A stretch of DNA of 64,000 bases, taken from Hydrangea macrophylla. Lineage: Eukaryota > Streptophyta > Magnoliopsida > Cornales > Hydrangeaceae. A program made the position numbers and the translations under genes. This document shows, one piece after another, positions 45,201 to 52,736 of this stretch (position 1 is the stretch's first letter; each line of letters begins with the position of its first letter). Location: contig CM066991.1 of assembly GCA_033977485.1 (NCBI GenBank), positions 30,191,850 through 30,255,849 of the forward strand, read 5' to 3'. The notes under the pieces are model-generated. The model saw only the letters and a list, made by a program, of their open reading frames with translations. It did no database searches and was not told where the DNA came from.

Positions 45201-46521
45201 TTTGGTAATAGAGCAGAGGTACGAGCCTTCGTTCAATATGATCGCCACAATCGAAGAAGAAGATAATGAAATGCCGTGGTATCGGGATGTTTGGAATTTC
45301 ATAGAAAAAGGGATATACCCCCAAGAATCCACCGAGAAAGACAAAAGGGCCATTAGAAGATTCGCCGCACAATTCGTCATTTGCGGTGGGAAATTGCTGA
45401 AGAAAGGATATAATGGTCACAACCTAACCTGCTTGTTCGGAAAGAGTTCCAAAAGAATGATGGAAGAAATACACGAGGGGGTATGCGGTCCACACATGAA
45501 CGGTCACATGCTGGCTAAGAAAATCATAAGACAAGGGTACTACTGGACAACATTGGAGAAAGATTGTTGTGAGTACGTGAGGAGGTGTCACAAGTGCCAG
45601 ATTCACGCAAACATGATGCATACACCGCCATCCCTTCTGTACAGCATGACTTCACCTTGGCCATTCTCAACCTGGGGAATCGACATCATTGGCGAGATCG
45701 TTCCGAAAGCCTCAAATGGAAATCGGTACATCCTGGTGGCCATAGACTACTTCAAAAAATGGGTAGAAGCTGCATCCTACACCAAGTTGGGGGCCAAAGA
45801 AGTGGCCAAATTCATCAAAAGAAATCTCATCTGCCGTTATGGAGTTCCTCATGAGATTATTTCGGATAACGGAAGTCATTTCAAGGCAGAAGTCAGGGAT
45901 CTGTTCGAGGAATACAAGATCACTTATCACAAGTCGTCGCCGTATAGGCCGCAAACCAATGGGGCAGTCGAGGCTGCAAACAAGAATATCAAGGCCATAC
46001 TGCAGAAATCGGCCGATACCTACAAAGACTGGCATGAAAAGCTACCGTTCGCGCTTTGGGGATACAGAACGTCGATAAGGACATCCACGGGAGCAACTCC
46101 TTACTCGCTGGTATATGGGATGGAAGCGGTACTCCCGGTCGAGATAGAACTGCCGTCTCTACGCGTGATGGCAGAATGTGAGATTTCAGAATCAGATTGG
46201 TTGAGAGAAAGATACGAGGAATTGGCCCTCATAGATGAAAAGCGCCTAGCGGCGGTGGACCATGTCCGAATCTATCAAAAGAGAATAGCCCGTGCTTTCA
46301 ATAAAAGGGTTCGCCCAAGGAAGATTGTCAAGGGCGACCTTGTCCTTAAGGAATTGCGAGCTCCGATCTTTGACCCCCGTGGGAAGTTCAAACCTAAATG
46401 GGTAGGCCCGTACATCGTCAAAACAATCCTTTCTGGAGGAGCAACTTACCTCATGGACCTCGATGGTGTCGAATTCAAAGAACCAATCAACATGGATCGC
46501 CTCAAAAAGTACTATGCTTGA
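42256..46521 (+). CDS. pol of Tat element 3: G-patch, RT, RNase H, archaeal RNase H, integrase
   Basis: In phase with gag-protease after the TGA. In order: a G-patch-like motif (MNYFPGMGLGRRQQGI, 42511-42558); RT with CVDFRDLNKASPKDDFPLP, MDGFSGYNQI, MPFGLKNAGATYQR and YVDDMIVKS (YVDD 43918-43929); RNase H (LYLSVSENAMGCMLAQEGKE; YSTLEKTCWALVW); archaeal-type RNase H (LYFDGAANMKGYG, NTAEYEACI, GDSNLIIS, LADSLATLA; 44800-45180). Integrase has an H-H-C-C zinc finger (HEGVCGPHMNGH ... CHKCQIHA), core WGIDIIGE / ISDNGSHF / NGAVEAANKN, and a GDLVLK...VGPYIVK tail. All catalytic residues I can check are present, and the frame is open to TGA at 46519. The usual core phrase FTKW reads FKKW. Confidence 0.92.
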   Translation, partial: LHANKAVSSTVHQMIKYIHEKEVKIILGNSWGNEAFPNYAPIFEVQIPELEEGEIGGFFMEEVHVINDEDRFPEVHSAVVNIVRKMNYFPGMGLGRRQQGIREFPQIKGQQGTFGLGYKPTKEDVELQRPWKKRVKGLPPYRKTLNGQFIKEGDDFPYFGFPEPWIHQTTGKRHPGLEIFADCKRPPYQDPFYPEEVGKTPEEDWLKYLDTEAIKKMWEESAEEEEKKRAKSQDDQIKPAEEGLSNQAVESSVCVSQSPIPPKSVLPVIESVLESAAVSPPLSNVITPPVMNEMKDDSAYSSMSDTCECTDPSEDLPIKLKQLIEKPPAYEIIEDTLSVNLGEIDNPQIVQIGSTLNKEEKEKLTLLLIEFKDVFAWSYEDMPGVDPDIVQHHIPLLPNSKPVKQKLRRMRPEWALKVKEEVEKQFKAGFIIVTEYPEWVANIVPVPKKDGKVRVCVDFRDLNKASPKDDFPLPHIDVLVDNTAGHELLSFMDGFSGYNQILMAPEDREKTTFTTPWGTYCYRVMPFGLKNAGATYQRAATTLLHDMIHKEVEVYVDDMIVKSKDREGHLVALEKFFERLCKYKMRLNPKKCTFGVTSGKLLGFLITQRGIEVDPSKIKAVLEMIPPRNEKEVRGFLGRIQFISRFISKLTTTCDPLFRLLRKGEKFQWDDQCQATFNKIKAYLQNPPVLSPPIPHKPLFLYLSVSENAMGCMLAQEGKESHSEKAIYYLSKRMTGYELNYSTLEKTCWALVWCTRRLRHYMLAFPVVLISRMDPLKYLLEKPALTGRISRWLLLLSEFDIKYVTSKSVKGRTVAEHLAEHAVDSEESGDFPFPAENIMEIKEEQWKLYFDGAANMKGYGVGMILVSPSGDHTPLAVKLNYNSTNNTAEYEACILGMEAALELRVQKLDVFGDSNLIISQARGEWKVKEERLKPYHDHLDQLKRQFKSVTFLYLPREENQLADSLATLASMIKIPVGVKMMPLVIEQRYEPSFNMIATIEEEDNEMPWYRDVWNFIEKGIYPQESTEKDKRAIRRFAAQFVICGGKLLKKGYNGHNLTCLFGKSSKRMMEEIHEGVCGPHMNGHMLAKKIIRQGYYWTTLEKDCCEYVRRCHKCQIHANMMHTPPSLLYSMTSPWPFSTWGIDIIGEIVPKASNGNRYILVAIDYFKKWVEAASYTKLGAKEVAKFIKRNLICRYGVPHEIISDNGSHFKAEVRDLFEEYKITYHKSSPYRPQTNGAVEAANKNIKAILQKSADTYKDWHEKLPFALWGYRTSIRTSTGATPYSLVYGMEAVLPVEIELPSLRVMAECEISESDWLRERYEELALIDEKRLAAVDHVRIYQKRIARAFNKRVRPRKIVKGDLVLKELRAPIFDPRGKFKPKWVGPYIVKTILSGGATYLMDLDGVEFKEPINMDRLKKYYA

Positions 46522-46551
46522 CAAATAACCATTTCTTTCAAGCCTTGCCTT

Positions 46552-46696
46552 GAACTACGCTCGACCTGATTCCCACTCTGGGATACGTAGGCAACCACAT
46601 CGGTTCGGTCGCTCCACCAACAAAAATAACCTTTCCTTTCAAAACCTTGGCCCGAACTACGTTGGACCTGATCCCCGCTCGGGGGTACGTAGGCAG
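46552..46696. repeat. GAACTACG...TACGTAGGCA motif, two copies
   Basis: Copies at 46552-46595 and 46654-46696 share GAACTACG, CCTGAT(T)CCC, a GGG(A)TACGTAGGCA end and a CTTGC/TTGG lead-in. A third copy lies at 52534-52575, shortly before the 3' LTR, so copies flank the antisense module. The motif contains small inverted repeats (CCC(G)CTC..GGGG). Confidence 0.75.
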
Positions 46697-46905
46697 ATTT
46701 TCAAAAAGGAAAAAAAGGGATGGCTCGCTAGGTCGAAAATCCGAAAGGACGCCTAGGCAAAAATTAGAGCTAAATCCAAAGTGAGCAATAACAAAAGAGA
46801 GAAAATAGCTCGCTAGGTCACCTCCCTGGTGCCTAGGCAAAAATTATGAGCATGTGAGAAAATAAAGTCGCGGTCCTTACCATAACCCAAAAGCCACCCT
46901 CCACA

Positions 46906-47048
46906 CTAGGGGCAAACTTCGGCCACTCGCCTCGTTTGCCTGAACCTCTTCTAAACTAGGGGCAAACGTCGGTCATCTACCTCGTTTGCCTCACAACCAT
47001 ATATATACCAAACTAGGGGCAAACTTCGGCTACCCGCCTCGTTTGCCT
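46906..47048. repeat. Three PPT-like hairpin repeats
   Basis: ACTAGGGGCAAAC starts at about 46905, 46955 and 47012. Each is followed after about 16 bases by GTTTGCC, giving a 7-bp stem GGCAAAC/GTTTGCC. The GGGGCAAAC core equals the end of the real polypurine tract at 52722-52736. Confidence 0.8.
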
Positions 47049-47324
47049 CTAACAACCCCAGCATGCTCAAGCAAGTACCAAAAGCAACAACTAATTGAAA
47101 TCTTAAGTTACAACATGTTTTCAGAAAGCTAAAATGCATAAAATGAGATTCCCAAAATAACCAAGGTTCACCGATAAACAAACTTTGAATATTACATAAG
47201 CAGGAATAATCAAAGAAATTAAAGTCTTTCAAAAAGCAACCACATGTTCAAAGACACTTGGAGGAATGAGCAAAATCGGTCAGGAGTAGTTTCGTCTTAG
47301 TGTCTTTTATTTCTTCGAAGGACT

Positions 47325-48323
47325 TTAGAAGTAGGCCTTTACTCGGTCAGTCCAACCATCAATAAAAGCAGCAATAGTGGTAGCTCTGATCCTGGAAGCA
47401 AAGACCCTCTCAGCAAACCCCCGGGGAACCTCCTGAACCTGTCCATACTGTCGGGCCAAGCGGCGAGGATGATAGAAAGAAGTCTCTCTCAGACCCATCA
47501 ACCACACTCTCTGGTGACCCCTGAGGCTCGTGGTGATAGCATAGAGGCCCCAACGCCTCACGATCCAGCAAATGTCAGCCTCAGATAAGGTGCTCATCAT
47601 GCCCACCCAATCGGCAAAGGTATAGTGAGAATGAAGCACAGCTCGACGAAAGTAAATCGGTGGTATACGGCCCGTCCACAGCTGAAGGCGCTCGTAAAGC
47701 CAAGCCTGTAACACCAAAGGCGCCCCAGAAAGAAGAGGAGTCCCATGGTTGAAGGCATTATCCAAACCGTTCAGAGTTTCAGCTAGAACCATGGCCATGG
47801 GATTCCTGCTAAGTTTCAGCCCGAGGCACACATGCACCAAGTCAACGGAAGTGCTCGAGAACAGGAAGTGCGAAGTCATGCACAATATCAAAGCGGCCCC
47901 ACGGGAAGCATCATACATGCTGGGATTCCCAGGACTGGCGTACCGGGCAATAATAGAAGCAATGTTGAGAACCTCACCTTGAATCAGCCGGCGGGAAATA
48001 GTGACAGAGCAATTCAGGTATTCAGCCAAGGCTCGCGTAGGGCTGAGGGTATCAACAGAAGGGAGAATCAAGTCCGAGTCAGAATCATAGCCGAGAATAG
48101 CGCAGAACTCCTCAAGCATGGGGCATATTTCCAGGCCGTTGAAGTTGAAGACATGGTTCACTGGGTCCCAGTAAGCAATGGCAGCACGCAAGAACTCAGT
48201 GTTCAGGGTCATCCGGCGAAGAGAGAATAGCTCGGTCAAGCCGTAGCTAAAGAGGTTGATCCGCTCCACACCATCCGTAATGTTCAGCCAGGCTGTGAGT
48301 TGAGCGGGATCATACAAAGCCAT
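47325..48323 (-). CDS. Antisense gene 1 of element 3: DUF7745/PMD-like protein
   Basis: An ATG at 48323 opens a 332-residue frame beginning MALYDPAQLTAWLNITDGVE and ending GWTDRVKAYF. Motifs such as TEFLRAAIAYWDPVNHVFNF, GLEICPMLEEFCAILGYDSD and ALILCMTSHFLF fit the plant family of retrotransposon-linked proteins with a DUF7745-type, plant-mobile-domain-like fold. There are no stops or frameshifts. An in-frame TTG lies 8 codons upstream. It lies downstream of, and on the same strand as, the spliced gene at 48656-50834, and converges on pol. I know of no established function. Related plant mobile domain proteins of the host (MAIN/MAIL family) act in the nucleus in silencing and genome stability. 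The family call is from motif recall. Confidence 0.75.
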   Translation of the reverse strand: MALYDPAQLTAWLNITDGVERINLFSYGLTELFSLRRMTLNTEFLRAAIAYWDPVNHVFNFNGLEICPMLEEFCAILGYDSDSDLILPSVDTLSPTRALAEYLNCSVTISRRLIQGEVLNIASIIARYASPGNPSMYDASRGAALILCMTSHFLFSSTSVDLVHVCLGLKLSRNPMAMVLAETLNGLDNAFNHGTPLLSGAPLVLQAWLYERLQLWTGRIPPIYFRRAVLHSHYTFADWVGMMSTLSEADICWIVRRWGLYAITTSLRGHQRVWLMGLRETSFYHPRRLARQYGQVQEVPRGFAERVFASRIRATTIAAFIDGWTDRVKAYF

Positions 48324-48655
48324 ATCTTTCTGTCGCGGCTCTAGCAAAATTCAAAATTTCGGCAGCACCTCCCCGTTTCACGGACTATCCCACCTGCAAG
48401 GCAAAAAGCACTCACCATCACAAAACTACCCATCGCAGTAGCATTCAACAGTCACAGTGTACATATATCAGCTAAAACAAGCACACCACTGCGCCTCTAA
48501 ACCGGAAGATATCCGGCCTAGGAGGCAAAAACATCATAATACTCTGTCAAAAGGTTACAAATTGTTCCATACTTCGTCCTACACTGTCCAAATAATCATG
48601 TTCCCAGTACAACCCAATCGAAAACAGAAAATAAAATAATATTGCCCGCTTGGCA
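48324..48655. other. Gap between the two antisense genes
   Basis: No ORF of note. It would include the 3' UTR of the spliced gene and the 5' leader of antisense gene 1. A TTTTGCCTTGCAG/GTGG sequence on the minus strand near 48395 could be a leader splice acceptor. Confidence 0.5.
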
Positions 48656-50834
48656 TCAGTCTTCCTCTTCTTCGTCCTCTGTCGGACCGCCCGGAGTGTA
48701 TGTCGGCGACGGCCTCCTCCTGCCACCTCTGCATCTTGGACCAGTCCTCGATGAGCCGGCCCCGCCTCCACGATACTGCACACACAAGAAAATGAAGGCA
48801 ATCAGTAAAGAAAATAACAAAAAGAAAGAAATGCCAAAAACAGAGTCGAGTCAGAGACTTACCAAGGATGCCATCTGGTTGGCGGCAAATTGCCGCATAC
48901 CGTCCATCTGTCAAGGGTAAAATCTAGGGTTAGAACCTCATAACCAAAACAAAGTGCAAAATTAGAGACGTACCCGGTGATCTCGTGTGAGGACCAAGGA
49001 CCTTAAGCTAGCTGCCAAGGCGTGACCCTCCTCAGCGTAACTCCAAGGGACATTGAGGACGCCCGCTGGCTGAGTAGGGTACCCACATGTGACTCGCGGC
49101 ACCTCCATCATTTGGGGAGTGCCATCAGCGCCTAGAACATTGACGGTCCAATCCCAAGGAGGGATAGGGTCGGGAGCCTGAGGAGCCTGTCTCCTGTACA
49201 TCTCGCGAAGCTGTAGGCACAGAATAAGTTAAAGGCAAGTCAAAAACATAGGCAATGAATGAAAAGCAAAAATATAACAAGAAACTCACCTCCAGAAGTG
49301 GGAAGTTGGGCATCAAGGAGCCGCCACGGTAAGCCTCATACCCGGTCTCAGAGAGGAAATGATCCCAGACGTCGGTGCCAGCCAAGGCCGCCGACAGAGC
49401 ATCACCAGAGAGGTCACTAGCATCCATCACAGGAGGATTATGGGGAACGCGATACCGGGAGCCACCAACCACCTGCCGAGACACCCGTTCCCCAAGGAAC
49501 CACTGCCTACACTCGGTACTCTCCAGCAGAAGGCGGCAAGAGGTAAGAGATTTAACCGCTTGTATCTCCTCTGGGGCGGCGTAAACAACGCCCTCCCAAG
49601 GCGTCCAATCAACATCAGAGGCCGTCAGCTCAGTCAGGAAGTTTCTAAGCAAAACAATCCGATGGGCCCCACTCTTTACCCCAACAACGTCCCTCCGCCA
49701 CCTCAAACCTCGTGGGAATAGAGGCACAGGAGCCATGCCATCCTCATCCTCGCCTGATTCATCCGCCGGGGAAGGAGCCAGCATCTTCAAGTATTCAAAA
49801 CTCCAAAGCTGCACAGACAAAGGAGAAATCAGAACAAGTATGGAAATCAAAGAGATGGAAAATAAAGGAAGAAACAGTGCGTACCTCCCAAGCTCGCCAG
49901 AATCCCCCAGTGGATTTAACCTCGCCCCGAGAGACCTCCCCCATATGCTTGTAGAGATGGGCCAGGGCAGCACCGCCCCAGTTATAGGAGGGGATCTCAT
50001 CAATGGTCGCCAGGCAAGAAAGAAGCCTCAAGCTCACCCGGTCGTTCCTTGTCGCAAAGATTGAGCACCCGAGGACATACAGAAGATAAACCCTCAAAAG
50101 TTGGGAATTGTTCAGATTGTGATTACCTCTGCCATAGGCCCGGTAAAGCCAGCCGCAAGGAAACCAATGCCTCTCCAGGTTAGGGGGAACAGCCCCAATC
50201 AGCATCTCCACCGCCTCCGGGTCGATCTCGTAAAAGTAATCCAGAATCAAGCGCTTCCCGCCGACCCTCAAGCCCGTAATCATGGAGAAGTCAAAGGGCG
50301 TCATTGTCAACTCTCCGAACGGCAGGTGGAAAGTATTGGTGGTATCCCACCACCTCTCAGCCAGGGCATAGAAATGGGCCAAATCATTACTGCTTTTCGA
50401 AACCAGACGGACGAAGCCTCCGAACCCGGCATCATCAACCATCCTCTTAACGGTGGGCGAAAGCTGTGTATACCACAAGAAGGCGTGGGCAAGGCTACCA
50501 TGGCCTTTCAAGGCCACTTCCGGCACCTGCGCACAACAAAGACGACAAAAGATGCACAAAATCACTATTCACAACCCGAGAGCAAAAATTCACAAAATCA
50601 ACATTTGAGCGCAAATCAAACTTCTAACGATCTCTAGGTGCACGCTACGGCTCACAAAACTAGCACAATACATGAAAGTGGTCCTAAAAAGTCGAAAGTT
50701 TCACATACCAAGCTCGCTAGAGCCGCGGCCGAAAGATGGCGTTGGGGGTCCCGTAGAATCAAGTCCGGGGTTCGCATTTCAGCCTTCATCCGTCCCTTAG
50801 CCTTCTTAGATGGTCTCCTTGAGCTCGAAGCCAT
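48656..50834 (-). CDS. Antisense gene 2 of element 3: plant mobile domain protein, six coding exons
   Basis: Coding exons on the minus strand: 50834-50709, 50526-49885, 49808-49290, 49210-48974, 48907-48863, 48775-48656. Lengths are 126, 642, 519, 237, 45 and 120, all multiples of three, so every intron is phase 0. Donors are GTATGT, GTACGC, GTGAGT, GTACGT and GTAAGT. Acceptors are GCGCAG, GTGCAG, CTACAG, TGACAG and GTGCAG. The 562-residue product starts MASSSRRPSKKAKGRMKAEM. It carries the plant mobile domain pattern (RWWDTTNTFHLPFGELTMTP, FDFSMITGLRVGGKR; YNWGGAALAHLYKHM) and an exon-joined RAWE/LWSFEYLK segment, where host PMD proteins have a Trp-rich motif. It ends in a Gly/Arg-rich tail and EDEEEED. 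A further intron (50937-50839) lies in the 5' leader. Host PMD proteins act in the nucleus; the role here is unknown. Confidence 0.85.
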
Positions 50835-50838
50835 GGAT

Positions 50839-50937
50839 CTACAAGAAAAATGGAAGTCACATTCAAACTTTCTTCTTAAAAATTTGGGCAAACCAAAACA
50901 CCAATCAAAAATCCGACTACGGGGAAAGATTACTCAC
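50839..50937 (-). other. 5'-UTR intron of antisense gene 2
   Basis: Donor CTCAG/GTGAGT at 50938/50937 and acceptor TTCTTGTAG before ATCCATGG. It is 99 bases long and ends four bases before the start codon. Confidence 0.65.
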
Positions 50938-51055
50938 CTGAGCGCGCACAAGCTGCGTTTTGATGAATTTTGGCTTCAAAAACACCCCAAAATGACCAAG
51001 AATGAGCTCCAAAAGCTCAAAAACCCGAGATAAAAGAAGGTGGAGTCCGGCCACC

Positions 51056-51118
51056 CAGTGCCGCCGCGGCACTGGCCAACTGCCGCCGCGGCAGTGGCCC
51101 AGTGCCGCCACGGCACTG
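51056..51118. repeat. GC-rich palindrome array upstream of antisense gene 2
   Basis: Three units of the CAGTGCCGCCGCGGCACTG type start at about 51056, 51078 and 51100. Their order, arm sequence and 22-base pitch match the array in the LTR at 36243-36305 (about nine of ten bases over 63). The array lies 220 bases upstream of the start codon of antisense gene 2 and close to its putative transcription start. Confidence 0.85.
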
Positions 51119-51383
51119 CTCCCCGTGGGCCCCGCGTCGCCCCATTTTGCTCCATTTCGCCCCGTTTTGGCCCGTTTTGGCCTTTTTCAGCCCGTTTTGG
51201 CCCCGATCAGCCCCGATGGCCCATTCCAGTCAAGATTTATGAAGTTTTGCCCCAAGCAGACTAAAAGTTGTCAGAACTACCTCCAGCAGGCAAAAACTGG
51301 GAAAAATCGGCTCCCGGAGACCCGAATCGGTCGTTTCAGGACAACCGTCGCAAGATTCGATCAGATGCGAGAATTCCTGTAAC
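51119..51383. other. Upstream region of antisense gene 2
   Basis: No gene. The run 51140-51215 is rich in GTTTTGGCC(C)-like direct repeats. Confidence 0.5.
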
Positions 51384-52040
51384 GGATCCTGATTTCTAGC
51401 CAAGGCACCAAATAAACAAGAAAAGAGATTCCCCGAGAACCCTGCATCATCCTCCGAGGACAACAGCAGACAGATACCAGCTCCCGGAGGCCCTGAACGG
51501 CTCTCTTGGATTGAGCGCCGAAAGATTTGATCAACCGTGAGAGGTTCAGAGACGGATCCTGGTTCCCGATCAAGAAAAGAGATTCCCCGAGAACCCTGCA
51601 TCATCCTCCGAGGACAACAGCAGACAGATACCAGCTCCCGGAGGCCCTGACCGGCTCTCTCGGATTGAGCGCCGAAAGATTTGATCAACCGTGAGAGGTT
51701 CAGAGATGGATCCTGGTTCCCGATCAAGAAAAGAGATTCCCCGAGAACCCTGCATCATCCTCCGAGGACAACAGCAGACAGATACCAGCTCCCGGAGGCC
51801 CTGACCGGCTCTCTCGGATTGAGCGCCGAAAGATTTGATCAACCGTGAGAGGTTCAGAGATGGATCCTGGTTCCCGATCAAGAAAAGAGATTCCCCGAGA
51901 ACCCTGCATCATCCTCCGAGGACAACAGCAGACAGATACCAACTCCCGGAGGCCCTGACCAGCTCTCTCGGATTGAGCGCCGAAAGATCTGATCAACCGT
52001 GAGAGGTTCAGAGATGGATCCTAGTTCCCGATCAAGGAGA
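51384..52040. repeat. 154-bp tandem repeat, about four copies
   Basis: GGATCC starts recur at 51384, 51555, 51709, 51863 and 52016. The complete units at 51555, 51709 and 51863 are 154, 154 and 153 bases and almost identical. The first unit is longer and more diverged. The array lies between antisense gene 2 and the 3' LTR. Repeated minus-strand frames over it shift phase from unit to unit, so they are not genes. Confidence 0.92.
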
Positions 52041-52721
52041 TAAGAATTCTCTAAGAACCCTACGGCATCCCCAAGGATAAATACGAAAGATACTACCACC
52101 AGCCGGAGCCGATACCCGAAAGTCGGCCGTCAGGAACAATCTGAATATCGCCTGCATCCAGATCTCCTGTTTGTCAAGAATTTTCTCACAGCTCTATCAC
52201 GAGATCTCTCGGGCACCTTGGGTCATTGTCTTCTAAATGAAACGCTTCTGACCTATCTCACTCGTTCCAAAAGTTTGCCCTTAGACCCGGAGTCTTCTAA
52301 ACCTCCGTGTCTTTGTCCGAATCATCCACCGCATCACGGTCGCAAACACTGGCACAACACCAGCCCACTCGGAGTGGCACACCCCACATCACTTGCTCAT
52401 ACTAAGGTCATAACACTAGACGTGATAGGACTCATGACACAATTCATACCACATCCATACGTTGCACATCACTCTTCTAGCATAGCATCCGCCTGATTGT
52501 GTGTACGTGCATGTAAGACCGGTTCCTTGCCCTGAACTACGTCCTGGTCTGATTTCCCTCGGGATATGTAGGCAGCTCACGCAGAGCACGACCAGCACTA
52601 ACCTCATCATCATTGCATCTTTTGCAACGCTTTTTATCCTAAATCCGTAGCCTCCAAAAAGTCTTGTCTCTTCAAAACTTTGGCACTCACTTGCGACATG
52701 CGTTGCCTCGCAAGTTCATGC
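52041..52721. other. Non-coding stretch before the 3' LTR
   Basis: No gene. It includes the third GAACTACG...TATGTAGGCA motif (52534-52575). Confidence 0.6.
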
Positions 52722-52736
52722 CAAAGAGGGGCAAAC
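52722..52736 (+). other. Polypurine tract of Tat element 3
   Basis: CAAAGAGGGGCAAAC ends directly at the TGTAGACACC start of the 3' LTR. Confidence 0.8.

Larger units (their letters stand above)
46522..47324. other. Spacer between convergent genes of element 3
   Basis: Non-coding. It holds two copies of a GAACTACG...TACGTAGGCA motif, paired GCTCGCTAGGTC...GCCTAGGCAAAAATTA blocks, and three GGCAAAC...GTTTGCC hairpins. Confidence 0.7.

Noticed and set aside
51230..52099. Several overlapping minus-strand ORFs with repeated MIGNQDPS-type sequence
   Set aside because: They are produced by the 154-bp tandem repeat. 154 is not a multiple of three, so the phase changes in each unit.
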